A stretch of DNA of 21,199 nucleotides from NCBI GenBank assembly GCA_964345395.1, contig CAYFRA010000029.1:1-21199 (forward strand), read 5' to 3'. The stretch is from UPXZ01 sp964345395. GTDB taxonomy: Bacteria; Bacteroidota; Bacteroidia; Bacteroidales; Paludibacteraceae. Below the pieces are notes generated by a model. It was not told where the DNA came from. It made no database searches and saw only the letters and a program-made list of their open reading frames with translations. The translations under genes were made by a program, and so were the position numbers. Positions 7,289 to 14,366 of the stretch are shown here, piece after piece. How positions within the stretch are numbered: position 1 is the first letter of the stretch; each line of letters begins with the position of its first letter.

Positions 7289-8494
7289 TCAATCTTCCCA
7301 ATCCAAAATTCTACGATTTCCTTCCAATTTTTGAATTTCGCTTATCTCTTGCGACACTTCAATCACACCTTTATATTCATTTTTATCGTTACGAACTGCA
7401 AAATACTGTATTAAAACCCGTTGTCCGTTTCGCATCGTAATCCAAAAACTGGCTGAATCTTTTTTGCCGCTTCTAAACGCTTCTACAATCTTTTCAACTA
7501 CGTGAACACTCTCTTTGGGATGACAATTGTGCACATCACGACCTATCACTGCATTGGTGCGATGAAAAATTCGATGTTTCGGAGTTGAAAAAAAGAGCAC
7601 TTTATCATTTTCATCTACATAGGTGATGTCAACAGGTAGATGATTGAAAACCAACACAATCTGCTCGGCAGTCATATTGCCACTTTTCAAATTAATCAGA
7701 CCACTTGGTACCACTGTATCAATACCTTTATACTTCTCCTTAATTGCGGGATTTACAAACGGAAAACCTGACTCAACACTCTCATTCCAAAGCATTTCAA
7801 TTTCATTCATCGGAACAAACTTTTCGATAAATGGAAAAAGTAATTTCTCTTCGCGAAAAGCAATAGCATAAATATTAAAAAAGAGATCGCCAATCAATTT
7901 GTTCAGCTCATTGATTTGAGTCGAGTCATTATCGAACAATTGAATCAAAGATTTCATATCTCTACGTATATCATCGTGGATTGACCACATCACCGAAATA
8001 CAGCTATGTTTAGGCATTCTTTCTTCCAACAAAGGAAATAAAATATTCTCTTTGATTAGGTAGTAGTTGGTAAATTGATACAACTCTTCCCACAGCTCCT
8101 TCATCTGCATTCTGTTCTGCACTGTCAAGCCCTCATCATTCATCGCTTTCATATGAGGCCTGATTTCATCCAAACGTTTGATGGCTTCATTGTTATTTTG
8201 GATACAAACATCAAAATAACTATCAGCTTTTGGTTTGTTGTAAGGAAAGTTATCGATTGATTTTCTCAACACATTGAGAAGTCTGCTTATTCCTATTTTG
8301 ATATCATCCATCGGATAATTGGTTTCTACCAAACGATGAACAAAAATCACCACATCATCTGGCTCTACCTTAGGAATAATTGTATCTAAATACTTCTCAA
8401 CTACTATTTTAGCATCTTTCTTATAAGTAATTGCGTCGAAGATCTCTTTGATGATTTGCAATCTTGCTTCTTGTGGCTTTGTTACTTCAAACAT
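7289..8494 (-). CDS. Diverged DUF438/hemerythrin-like/PAS paralogue lacking N-terminal Cys/His residues
   Basis: 401 residues, collinear with the protein at 4028-5263. The PAS domain (about 278-390) is the best conserved part and keeps IGRDVHNCHP with C324 and H325, then FRSGKKDSASFW. In the N-terminal modules the Cys and His of the DUF438 LCDIH motif are replaced (ISRLL), the GHP histidine is replaced (SYF), and the KHYLKKE histidine is a tyrosine (Y144 in NYYLIKE). MWSIHDD (H173) and FREEKLLFP (E216) remain. A normal hemerythrin-like di-iron site therefore looks unlikely, although the fold is probably kept. It may be a regulator or heteromer partner of the other copy. It is the first gene of an operon with rlmB and an RluA-type synthase, downstream of a plausible promoter. 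Confidence 0.82.
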   Translation of the reverse strand: MFEVTKPQEARLQIIKEIFDAITYKKDAKIVVEKYLDTIIPKVEPDDVVIFVHRLVETNYPMDDIKIGISRLLNVLRKSIDNFPYNKPKADSYFDVCIQNNNEAIKRLDEIRPHMKAMNDEGLTVQNRMQMKELWEELYQFTNYYLIKENILFPLLEERMPKHSCISVMWSIHDDIRRDMKSLIQLFDNDSTQINELNKLIGDLFFNIYAIAFREEKLLFPFIEKFVPMNEIEMLWNESVESGFPFVNPAIKEKYKGIDTVVPSGLINLKSGNMTAEQIVLVFNHLPVDITYVDENDKVLFFSTPKHRIFHRTNAVIGRDVHNCHPKESVHVVEKIVEAFRSGKKDSASFWITMRNGQRVLIQYFAVRNDKNEYKGVIEVSQEISEIQKLEGNRRILDWED

Positions 8495-8522
8495 ATTGAT
8501 TTGTTAATTAATAGTGAATGAG

Positions 8523-8554
8523 CAAAAATAGTTATTTTATTTGTCATTTTTCAA
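8523..8554 (-). promoter_or_regulatory. Candidate promoter of the DUF438-paralogue/rlmB operon
   Basis: On the minus strand a TTG (8552-8554) precedes TATTTTTG (8523-8530) by 21 bp, giving an approximate -33/-7 pair and a leader of about 20 nt. No copy of the palindrome from the other DUF438 operon is present here. Confidence 0.5.
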
Positions 8555-8602
8555 TTCTGCTCTGATTAAATTTTAAACTTCAATCAAAAGAGCAAAATTA
8601 AG

Positions 8603-8634
8603 AAAGAGGATTTTCTAAATTGAAAACCCTCTTT
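8603..8634 (-). terminator. Intrinsic terminator downstream of gap
   Basis: AAAGAGGATTTTC (8603-8615) pairs with GAAAACCCTCTTT (8622-8634) with one mismatch over a 6-nt loop. On the minus strand a U-rich stretch follows. It separates gap from the DUF438-paralogue operon. Confidence 0.75.
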
Positions 8635-8669
8635 TCTATTTTAATATTATATCTATCTGTAGATAAAAT

Positions 8670-9668
8670 CTATTTTGTTTTATTCATTACAGCGATAAGA
8701 TCAAGAACTTTGTTTGAATAACCCCACTCGTTGTCATACCAGCTAACAATTTTCACAAAATTGTCAGTCAATGCGATACCAGCTTTAGCATCAAAGATTG
8801 AAGTGCGAGAATCACCAATAAAATCAGTAGAAACTACATCTTCGTCAGTGTAACCAAGGATACCTTTCAATTCACCTTCAGAAGCTTCTTTCATTACGGC
8901 ACAAATTTGTTCGTAAGTAGCTGGAGTTTTCAATGAACAAGTCAAATCAACAACAGAAACGTCCAAAGTAGGAACACGGAATGACATACCTGTCAGTTTT
9001 TTGTTCAATTCGGGGATTACAACGCCTACCGCTTTGGCAGCACCTGTAGATGATGGAATGATGTTGCCAATAGCAGCACGACCACCTCTCCAATCTTTAA
9101 CAGATGGACCATCAACAGTTTTTTGTGTAGCTGTAACAGCGTGAACGGTTGTCATCAAACCACCTTCCATACCGAAATTATCATTCAATACTTTAGCAAT
9201 TGGTGCTAAACAGTTGGTTGTACAAGATGCATTAGAAACAATTGCTTCACCATTATATTTATCACTATTTACACCAACAACAAACATTGGCGTATCATCT
9301 TTTGAAGGAGCTGACATCACAACACGCTTTGCACCAGCGTCAATATGTTTTTGAGCTGTCTCTTTAGTTAAAAACAAACCAGTTGATTCAACTACATATT
9401 CAGCTTCTACTTCATTCCATTTCAAGTTTGCAGGATCTTTTTCAGCTGTAACACGAATGCTATTACCGTTTACAACCAAATTTCCATCTTTAATTTCTAC
9501 TGTACCGTCAAATTTACCATGCACTGAGTCATAACGCAACATATAAGACATATAATCTACATCAATCAAGTCGTTAATACCTACAATTTGAATGTCATCT
9601 CTGCCTTGAGCTGCACGGAAAACCAAACGTCCGATGCGTCCGAAACCATTAATACCTACTTTAATCAT
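8670..9668 (-). CDS. gap: Glyceraldehyde-3-phosphate dehydrogenase, type I
   Basis: 332 residues, full length. The Rossmann nucleotide loop is INGFGRIGR (6-14), the active site is SNASCTTNCLAP with nucleophile C149, and H176 (TVHAVT) is the catalytic base. The C-terminal WYDNEWGYS block is present. It catalyses the NAD-dependent oxidative phosphorylation of glyceraldehyde-3-phosphate to 1,3-bisphosphoglycerate in glycolysis. N32 after the second strand (VGIND) fits a glycolytic NAD enzyme. It is monocistronic, with the best promoter in the window upstream and a terminator downstream, as expected for a highly expressed housekeeping gene. Confidence 0.97.
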   Translation of the reverse strand: MIKVGINGFGRIGRLVFRAAQGRDDIQIVGINDLIDVDYMSYMLRYDSVHGKFDGTVEIKDGNLVVNGNSIRVTAEKDPANLKWNEVEAEYVVESTGLFLTKETAQKHIDAGAKRVVMSAPSKDDTPMFVVGVNSDKYNGEAIVSNASCTTNCLAPIAKVLNDNFGMEGGLMTTVHAVTATQKTVDGPSVKDWRGGRAAIGNIIPSSTGAAKAVGVVIPELNKKLTGMSFRVPTLDVSVVDLTCSLKTPATYEQICAVMKEASEGELKGILGYTDEDVVSTDFIGDSRTSIFDAKAGIALTDNFVKIVSWYDNEWGYSNKVLDLIAVMNKTK

Positions 9669-9711
9669 AATTATATTTATATTTAAAAATTAAGTTTTCT
9701 AAAATCGACTG

Positions 9712-9742
9712 CAAAAGTACAAAAAAATACTCTACTATCAAA
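9712..9742 (-). promoter_or_regulatory. Strong promoter of gap
   Basis: On the minus strand TTTG (9739-9742), a 19-bp spacer and TACTTTTG (9712-9719) match the Bacteroidota -33/-7 consensus very well. The leader would be about 35-40 nt. Confidence 0.75.
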
Positions 9743-9761
9743 GTTATATTCAAATTATTAG

Positions 9762-9989
9762 CTAAGATTTAATCGATTTTTTCTTATTGAATACTGTGCT
9801 TAAATTAAACAGCTTATAGAGGGGGCAAAAACCGATGAGTGTAGTAACTGTCAACAGCAAAGCTGAAATAAGGGCTACAATTCCCAAAGTACCAGAAACA
9901 ACATCGGTATAAAACAATACTATTAGCAACAGTGCTAACAATAATCTTGTAACTTTATCAATACTTCCTAAGTTTGGATTTAATTTCAT
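9762..9989 (-). CDS. DUF2892 (YgaP-like) small inner-membrane protein
   Basis: The chosen ATG at 9989 gives 75 residues beginning MKLNPNLGSIDKVTRLLLAL, which is how DUF2892 proteins start; the frame is open for 30 codons upstream but that extension has no family similarity. Two hydrophobic helices are visible, about residues 14-32 and 34-53, followed by the conserved GFCPLYKLF and a basic tail, as in the membrane part of YgaP. In other bacteria the domain occurs alone or fused to rhodanese domains; no rhodanese is nearby. Function is unknown. It lies upstream of gap in the same orientation, but gap has its own promoter. I see no clear promoter for it. Confidence 0.8.
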   Translation of the reverse strand: MKLNPNLGSIDKVTRLLLALLLIVLFYTDVVSGTLGIVALISALLLTVTTLIGFCPLYKLFNLSTVFNKKKSIKS

Positions 9990-10183
9990 AATTATATATT
10001 CATTTATATTATTTGTTTTTTCTATATAACAAATTTCAGAATGGCATTGTTCAAAATAAGAGCTAATTTTTAGTTGCAATAAATTTCAACCCAAAAAATG
10101 ACTTTTTGCTACAAATTTCAATATAATTAACTATTTATACAGAAAAAATTCATTTTTGAGTGTAGAAAGAGAATAAATAAGTG

Positions 10184-10191
10184 TAATTTTG
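10184..10191 (+). promoter_or_regulatory. Candidate -7 element of the tyrosine phenol-lyase gene
   Basis: TAATTTTG fits TAnnTTTG and would give a leader of about 20 nt before the ATG at 10220. The nearest TTTG upstream (10155-10158) is 25 bp away, longer than usual. No TyrR-box-like palindrome is visible. Confidence 0.4.
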
Positions 10192-10219
10192 CAATGAAAA
10201 TTTCTTAATTTATTAAACC

Positions 10220-11599
10220 ATGAATATTGAATTATTTCCAGCAGAACCTTACCGTATCAAATCAGTAGAAACGGTAAAGATGAACACTAAAGCAGAACGC
10301 GAAGAGCTTCTTAAAGAGGCAGGTTACAACACTTTTTTATTAAACTCGGAGGATGTCTATATTGACTTATTGACCGATAGCGGCACCAACGCAATGAGTG
10401 ATAAGCAATGGGCAGGTATGATGATGGGTGATGAAGCGTATGCGGGTAGCAAAAACTTTTATCATTTGAAAGAAACCGTTGAAGATATCTTTGGTTTTAA
10501 ATATTTAGTACCAACCCACCAAGGACGTGGTGCAGAGAACCTATTGTCGCAAATTGCTATTAAACCTGGTCAATATGTACCCGGTAATATGTATTTCACT
10601 ACTACACGTTATCACCAAGAACGCAACGGTGGTAATTTCGTAGATATCATTTGTGATGAAGCACACGATGCTACTCTCGAAGTGCCTTTCAAGGGTAATA
10701 TCGACATCAATAAGCTACAAAAGTTGATTGATGAGCAAGGAGCTGAAAACATCGCTTATGTATGTTTGGCTGTTACGGTAAACTTAGCAGGTGGACAACC
10801 AGTATCGATGCAAAATATGCGTGAAGTGCGTGAATTGACTAAAAAATATGGTATTAAAGTATTTTATGACGCAACACGCTGTGTTGAGAATGCTTATTTT
10901 ATCAAAGAACAAGAGTCGGGGTTTGAAAACACAAGCATCAAAGACATTGTACGTGAAATGTTTAGCTATTCTGATGGTTGCACTATGAGCGGTAAAAAAG
11001 ACTGCTTGGTTAATATCGGTGGATTTTTATGTATGAACGATGAAGAACTTTTCAATGAGGCAAAAGAGTTGGTCGTAGTATATGAAGGAATGCCCTCTTA
11101 TGGCGGAATGACAGGACGTGATATGGAAGCGATGGCTATCGGTCTGAAAGAAGCTGTACAGTTTGAATATATCGAACACCGTGTGAAGCAAGTACGTTAT
11201 TTGGGTCAAAAACTTATGGAAGCTGGTATTCCTATCGTTGAGCCAACTGGCGGTCACGCTATCTTCTTAGATGCAAGAAGATTCTGTCCACATTTGACTC
11301 AAGAACAATTTCCGGCACAAAGCTTAGCAGCAAACCTATTCTTGATTTCAGGAGTAAGAAGTATGGAACGTGGTATAGTTTCGGCTGGACGCGATAAAAA
11401 CACAGGTGAAAACCACAAACCAAAATTGGAAACTGTTAGATTAACTATTCCTCGTAGAGTTTATACCTATAGCCACATGGATTATGTAGCAAAAGCTGTT
11501 ATTGAACTTTACAAAAACAGAGAGCAAATCAAAGGTTTGAAATTTGTGTATGAACCAAAACAATTGAGATTCTTTACTGCAAGATTTGAAGAGATTTAA
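10220..11599 (+). CDS. tpl: Tyrosine phenol-lyase (beta-tyrosinase)
   Basis: 459-residue PLP enzyme that splits L-tyrosine into phenol, pyruvate and ammonia. It is collinear with the Citrobacter freundii enzyme (456 residues) with an offset of 3. The PLP lysine is K260 in CTMSGKKDC. Residues that separate it from the sister enzyme tryptophanase are of the phenol-lyase type: T127 in YFTTTRYHQ (Asp in tryptophanase), R384 in SMERG (Ile in E. coli tryptophanase) and F451/F452 in RFFTARF (His at the equivalent position in tryptophanase). Similarity to the enterobacterial protein appears very high along the whole length. The enzyme is normally tyrosine-induced and cytoplasmic; here no TyrR site is seen. 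It is monocistronic and convergent with tdh. Specificity is inferred from these residues with good confidence. Confidence 0.93.
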   Translation: MNIELFPAEPYRIKSVETVKMNTKAEREELLKEAGYNTFLLNSEDVYIDLLTDSGTNAMSDKQWAGMMMGDEAYAGSKNFYHLKETVEDIFGFKYLVPTHQGRGAENLLSQIAIKPGQYVPGNMYFTTTRYHQERNGGNFVDIICDEAHDATLEVPFKGNIDINKLQKLIDEQGAENIAYVCLAVTVNLAGGQPVSMQNMREVRELTKKYGIKVFYDATRCVENAYFIKEQESGFENTSIKDIVREMFSYSDGCTMSGKKDCLVNIGGFLCMNDEELFNEAKELVVVYEGMPSYGGMTGRDMEAMAIGLKEAVQFEYIEHRVKQVRYLGQKLMEAGIPIVEPTGGHAIFLDARRFCPHLTQEQFPAQSLAANLFLISGVRSMERGIVSAGRDKNTGENHKPKLETVRLTIPRRVYTYSHMDYVAKAVIELYKNREQIKGLKFVYEPKQLRFFTARFEEI

Positions 11600-11619
11600 T
11601 ATCCTCATAAAGAACTATA

Positions 11620-11684
11620 TAGCGTATATACATTGCGATAATTAAATAGCAATACTAATATCGATGTAACTATCGCCTACGCTA
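11620..11684 (+). repeat. Two-part inverted repeat in the 3' region of the tyrosine phenol-lyase gene
   Basis: TAGCGTA (11620-11626) pairs with TACGCTA (11678-11684), and inside it GCGATA (11635-11640) pairs with TATCGC (11671-11676). The arms are separated by 8 nt on the left and 1 nt on the right. It lies between the stop codon and the terminator, so it could form a structured 3' UTR. Confidence 0.4.
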
Positions 11685-11696
11685 ATGATTATTACA

Positions 11697-11737
11697 AAAA
11701 AATCCCTTTCGTTTTATTATTACGAAAGGGATTTTTT
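11697..11737. terminator. Bidirectional intrinsic terminator between tpl and tdh
   Basis: AAAAAATCCCTTTCG (11697-11711) pairs perfectly with CGAAAGGGATTTTTT (11723-11737) over an 11-nt loop, giving a U-tract on either strand for two convergent genes. Confidence 0.9.
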
Positions 11738-11753
11738 AATATATATGTCGGTA

Positions 11754-12779
11754 TTATTCCCAGCTTAAAATCACTTTACCACACTGACCACTTTCCATTA
11801 CATCGAAACCTTTTTGGAAATCATCAATACCAAAACGGTGGGTAATAACGGGTGACAAATCAAAACCGCTGATCAACATTTGTTGCATTTGATACCAAGT
11901 CTCCCACATTTCACGTCCATAAATTCCTTTGAGCGTTAGAGCTTTGAATATCACGGTTTCCCAATCAATAGCAGTGCCATTGGGCAAAATACCAAGCATT
12001 GATATTTTAGATCCATTGTACATATTTTTGAGCATATCGCTGAAAGCGGCTGGAGCTCCTGACATTTCTAAACCAACATCAAAGCCAACCATTCCTAATT
12101 GCTCGATTGCTCCTTCGATGGTTTCACCTTTTGATGGGTTAACGGTAATGGTAGCTCCCATTTTTTTGGCGATATCAAGGCGATAATCACTAAAATCAGT
12201 AACTACAATATGTCTTGCACCAGCAAAACGAGCAATACCTGTAGCCATCGAACCTATCAGACCAGCACCTGTAATCAACACATCTTCACCAATCAGAGGA
12301 AAAGAGAGTGCTGTGTGTGTAGCATTACCAAATGGGTCCATAATTGAAGCTACATCGTCAGAGATGCGGTCATCCAAAAGTATGACATTTTCGGCGGGTA
12401 GTGCCATATATTCTGCAAAAGCACCATCCATATTTACTCCAATACCAACCGTATTTTCACAAACGTGCAGTTTTCCGCGACGGCAATTTCGGCAATGACC
12501 ACAAGCCAAATGCCCCTCACCCGTAACACGATCGCCAACTTTCACATTCTTCACTCCCGAACCTACTTCTACTACTACACCTGCATATTCATGACCGACA
12601 ATCATCGGTGTTTTGATGGTGCGTTGTGCCCAAGCATCCCATTTGTAAATATGTAAATCAGTACCACAAATTGATGTTTTTTTCATTTTTATCAAAACAT
12701 CATTGATGCCCACTTGTGGCATAGGCATATCTTCCATCCAAATTCCTTTTTCAGGATGTAATTTGACTAAGGCTTTCAT
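11754..12779 (-). CDS. tdh: L-threonine 3-dehydrogenase
   Basis: 341 residues, the same length as the E. coli enzyme. It is a zinc-dependent medium-chain dehydrogenase that oxidises L-threonine to 2-amino-3-ketobutyrate with NAD. Catalytic zinc ligands C38 and H63-E64 (VGHEYAG) and structural zinc ligands C93, C96, C99 and C107 are all in place. The nucleotide loop is TGAGLIGSMA in the middle of the chain. It follows kbl by 38 bp in the same orientation, and the two enzymes act in sequence on threonine. A general sorbitol or alcohol dehydrogenase is unlikely given the length, zinc residues and partner gene. Confidence 0.95.
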   Translation of the reverse strand: MKALVKLHPEKGIWMEDMPMPQVGINDVLIKMKKTSICGTDLHIYKWDAWAQRTIKTPMIVGHEYAGVVVEVGSGVKNVKVGDRVTGEGHLACGHCRNCRRGKLHVCENTVGIGVNMDGAFAEYMALPAENVILLDDRISDDVASIMDPFGNATHTALSFPLIGEDVLITGAGLIGSMATGIARFAGARHIVVTDFSDYRLDIAKKMGATITVNPSKGETIEGAIEQLGMVGFDVGLEMSGAPAAFSDMLKNMYNGSKISMLGILPNGTAIDWETVIFKALTLKGIYGREMWETWYQMQQMLISGFDLSPVITHRFGIDDFQKGFDVMESGQCGKVILSWE

Positions 12780-12817
12780 TTATTTATCAGATTAAACTTT
12801 AACAATTAACAAATTAA

Positions 12818-14005
12818 TTATATCACATTCAAGGTTTTACCTACTTTTACAAAAGCAGCAATACACTTATCTAAATGCTCTTTTTCGTGTGCAGCCGAAA
12901 TCTGTACTCGAATACGAGCCTCATTTTTCGGAACAACGGGAAAATAAAAACCAATCACATAGATACCTTCATCAAGTAGCATATTTGCCATTTCTTGTGA
13001 AAGCTTGGCATCATACAACATAACAGCACAAATAGCAGATTCGGTAGGTTTGATATCAAAACCAGCCTCTTTCATTTGACTAACAAAGTAGCTTGTATTG
13101 TGGTGCAACTTATCTTGCAATTCATTGGTTGCATCCATCATTTCAAACATTTTTACACCAGCCGCCGCCACCATAGGAGGTATAGAATTAGAGAAAAGAT
13201 AAGGACGTGAACGCTGACGAAGCATATCGATTATCTCTTTTTTGCCTGTAGTGAATCCACCAATAGCACCACCAAAAGCTTTGCCAAGTGTGCCTGTAAT
13301 CACCTCCATCTTGCCACGAAGATTGTATAACTCGGTAACACCTCTACCAGTTTCGCCAACAACACCAGCCGAATGACTCTCATCGACCATTATAATAGCA
13401 TTGTATTTATTAGCTAATTCATAGATTTTATCTAAAGGAGCCACATTGCCATCCATAGAGAAAACCCCATCGGTAACAATAACACGGTGGCGTTGGGCTT
13501 GTGCTTTTTTAAGTTGCTCCTCCAAATCGGCCATATCGGCATTGGCATAACGATAACGCTGTGCTTTGCTCAATCGCACTCCATCAATGATAGATGCATG
13601 GTTGAGTGAATCAGAAATAATGGCGTCTTCGGCAGTAAAAATAGTTTCAAAAAAACCTGTATTGGCATCAAAACAAGATGCATATAATATGGAATCCTCT
13701 GTTCCAAAAAATTTAGAAATCGATGCTTCTAAATCTTTATGCAAATCGCCAGTGCCGCAAATAAAACGTACCGATGACATACCATAGCCGTGTGAGTCAA
13801 TAGCATCTTTAGCAGCCTCTCTCAATTTTGGACTATTGGATAAGCCTAAATAGTTGTTGGCACAAAAATTCAAAACTTCAGCCCCGTCTGCAACTCGAAT
13901 GGCAGCTCCTTGAGGTGAAACAATGACACGCTCGTTTTTATACAAACCAGCTGCTTCAATTTCTTGTAATTCTTCCTTTAAAAATTTTTGTAGGTCAGTG
14001 AACAT
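12818..14005 (-). CDS. kbl: Glycine C-acetyltransferase (2-amino-3-ketobutyrate CoA ligase)
   Basis: 395 residues of the alpha-oxoamine synthase family (PLP fold type I). It cleaves 2-amino-3-ketobutyrate with CoA to glycine and acetyl-CoA. NFCANNYLGLSNSP (46-59), HASIIDGVR (136-144), DESHSAGVVGETGRG (208-222) and the PLP lysine K242 in GTLGKAFGG are all characteristic. The partner tdh directly downstream separates it from the related BioF, HemA and serine palmitoyltransferase enzymes. It is the first gene of the kbl-tdh threonine catabolic operon; the leader carries a small hairpin at 14021-14047 and a -7 candidate at 14092-14099. Confidence 0.95.
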   Translation of the reverse strand: MFTDLQKFLKEELQEIEAAGLYKNERVIVSPQGAAIRVADGAEVLNFCANNYLGLSNSPKLREAAKDAIDSHGYGMSSVRFICGTGDLHKDLEASISKFFGTEDSILYASCFDANTGFFETIFTAEDAIISDSLNHASIIDGVRLSKAQRYRYANADMADLEEQLKKAQAQRHRVIVTDGVFSMDGNVAPLDKIYELANKYNAIIMVDESHSAGVVGETGRGVTELYNLRGKMEVITGTLGKAFGGAIGGFTTGKKEIIDMLRQRSRPYLFSNSIPPMVAAAGVKMFEMMDATNELQDKLHHNTSYFVSQMKEAGFDIKPTESAICAVMLYDAKLSQEMANMLLDEGIYVIGFYFPVVPKNEARIRVQISAAHEKEHLDKCIAAFVKVGKTLNVI

Positions 14006-14020
14006 ATGTTTTTATGGTTT

Positions 14021-14047
14021 ATCTCTAATTGTTTACTTATTAGAGGT
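14021..14047 (-). promoter_or_regulatory. Leader hairpin upstream of kbl
   Basis: CTCTAAT (14023-14029) pairs with ATTAGAG (14039-14045) over a 9-nt loop, extended by a G-U and an A-U pair. It would sit about 15 nt upstream of the kbl ATG in the mRNA leader. It has no U-tract, so it is not an obvious terminator. Confidence 0.35.
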
Positions 14048-14091
14048 TTATAATAATTTTTGAATAAAATTCTTATTTTGTAAATTTTGAA

Positions 14092-14099
14092 CAAAGATA
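14092..14099 (-). promoter_or_regulatory. Candidate -7 promoter element for kbl-tdh
   Basis: Reads TATCTTTG on the minus strand. It implies a leader of about 80 nt that contains the hairpin at 14021-14047. The -33 region is not convincing. Confidence 0.45.
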
Positions 14100-14132
14100 G
14101 TTGTTTTTTCTGCTAGTAGATAATAAAAACTA

Positions 14133-14155
14133 AAGAATTTATACTAAAAATTCTT
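14133..14155 (-). terminator. Terminator-like hairpin after the 34-codon membrane peptide gene
   Basis: AAGAATTT (14133-14140) pairs perfectly with AAATTCTT (14148-14155) over a 7-nt loop. On the minus strand it starts 2 nt after the small gene's stop codon and is followed by a U-rich run. The stem is nearly all A-T, so it is weak. Confidence 0.45.
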
Positions 14156-14157
14156 AT

Positions 14158-14262
14158 TTATCTACCTACAAAATAATATAGTAAGCCTAATAAAAAGATT
14201 ACTGTGGCAACTACCAGAAAAAATATAGTTGCTAATAGTTTGATAAATTTCTTGTTTTCCAT
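14158..14262 (-). CDS. Small single-span membrane peptide (34 residues), unknown function
   Basis: An ATG at 14262 opens a 34-codon frame ending in TAA at 14158-14160. The product starts MENKKFIKL, continues with an uninterrupted hydrophobic stretch of about 22 residues (from LLATIFFLVV to LLYYF) and ends VGR: a short basic head, one membrane helix and a short basic tail. It is too short for routine gene finders. Support comes from its surroundings: a TATCTTTG -7 element 22 bp upstream of the start and a U-rich hairpin 2 nt after the stop, so it looks like an independent transcription unit. I do not recognise a family. It could be a small modulator of a membrane complex. The rest of the 361-bp space between kbl and rarA holds only promoter and hairpin elements. 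Confidence 0.55.
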   Translation of the reverse strand: MENKKFIKLLATIFFLVVATVIFLLGLLYYFVGR

Positions 14263-14283
14263 ACAAATTTCCAATTGTTTCTA

Positions 14284-14291
14284 CAAAGATA
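14284..14291 (-). promoter_or_regulatory. Candidate -7 promoter element for the 34-codon gene
   Basis: Reads TATCTTTG on the minus strand. The start site would fall near 14277, leaving a leader of about 15 nt before the ATG at 14262. The -33 region is weak. Confidence 0.45.
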
Positions 14292-14339
14292 TAATTTTTT
14301 ATCGATGAAAACGATGATGATTCATTTCAAAAATAATTC

Positions 14340-14347
14340 TAACTTTG
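14340..14347 (+). promoter_or_regulatory. Candidate -7 promoter element for rarA
   Basis: TAACTTTG fits TAnnTTTG and would start transcription near 14354, giving a leader of roughly 13-19 nt before the ATGs at 14367 and 14373. No clear -33 is visible. Confidence 0.45.
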
Positions 14348-14366
14348 TATTGTAACAAAAAAACAA

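Noticed and set aside
9990..10079. Thirty extra N-terminal codons on the DUF2892 frame
   Set aside because: The extension shows no family similarity and the typical DUF2892 start falls exactly at the ATG at 9989.
10220..11599. Tryptophanase as the identity of the PLP lyase
   Set aside because: Specificity positions are those of tyrosine phenol-lyase (T127, R384, F451), and overall similarity is to that enzyme.
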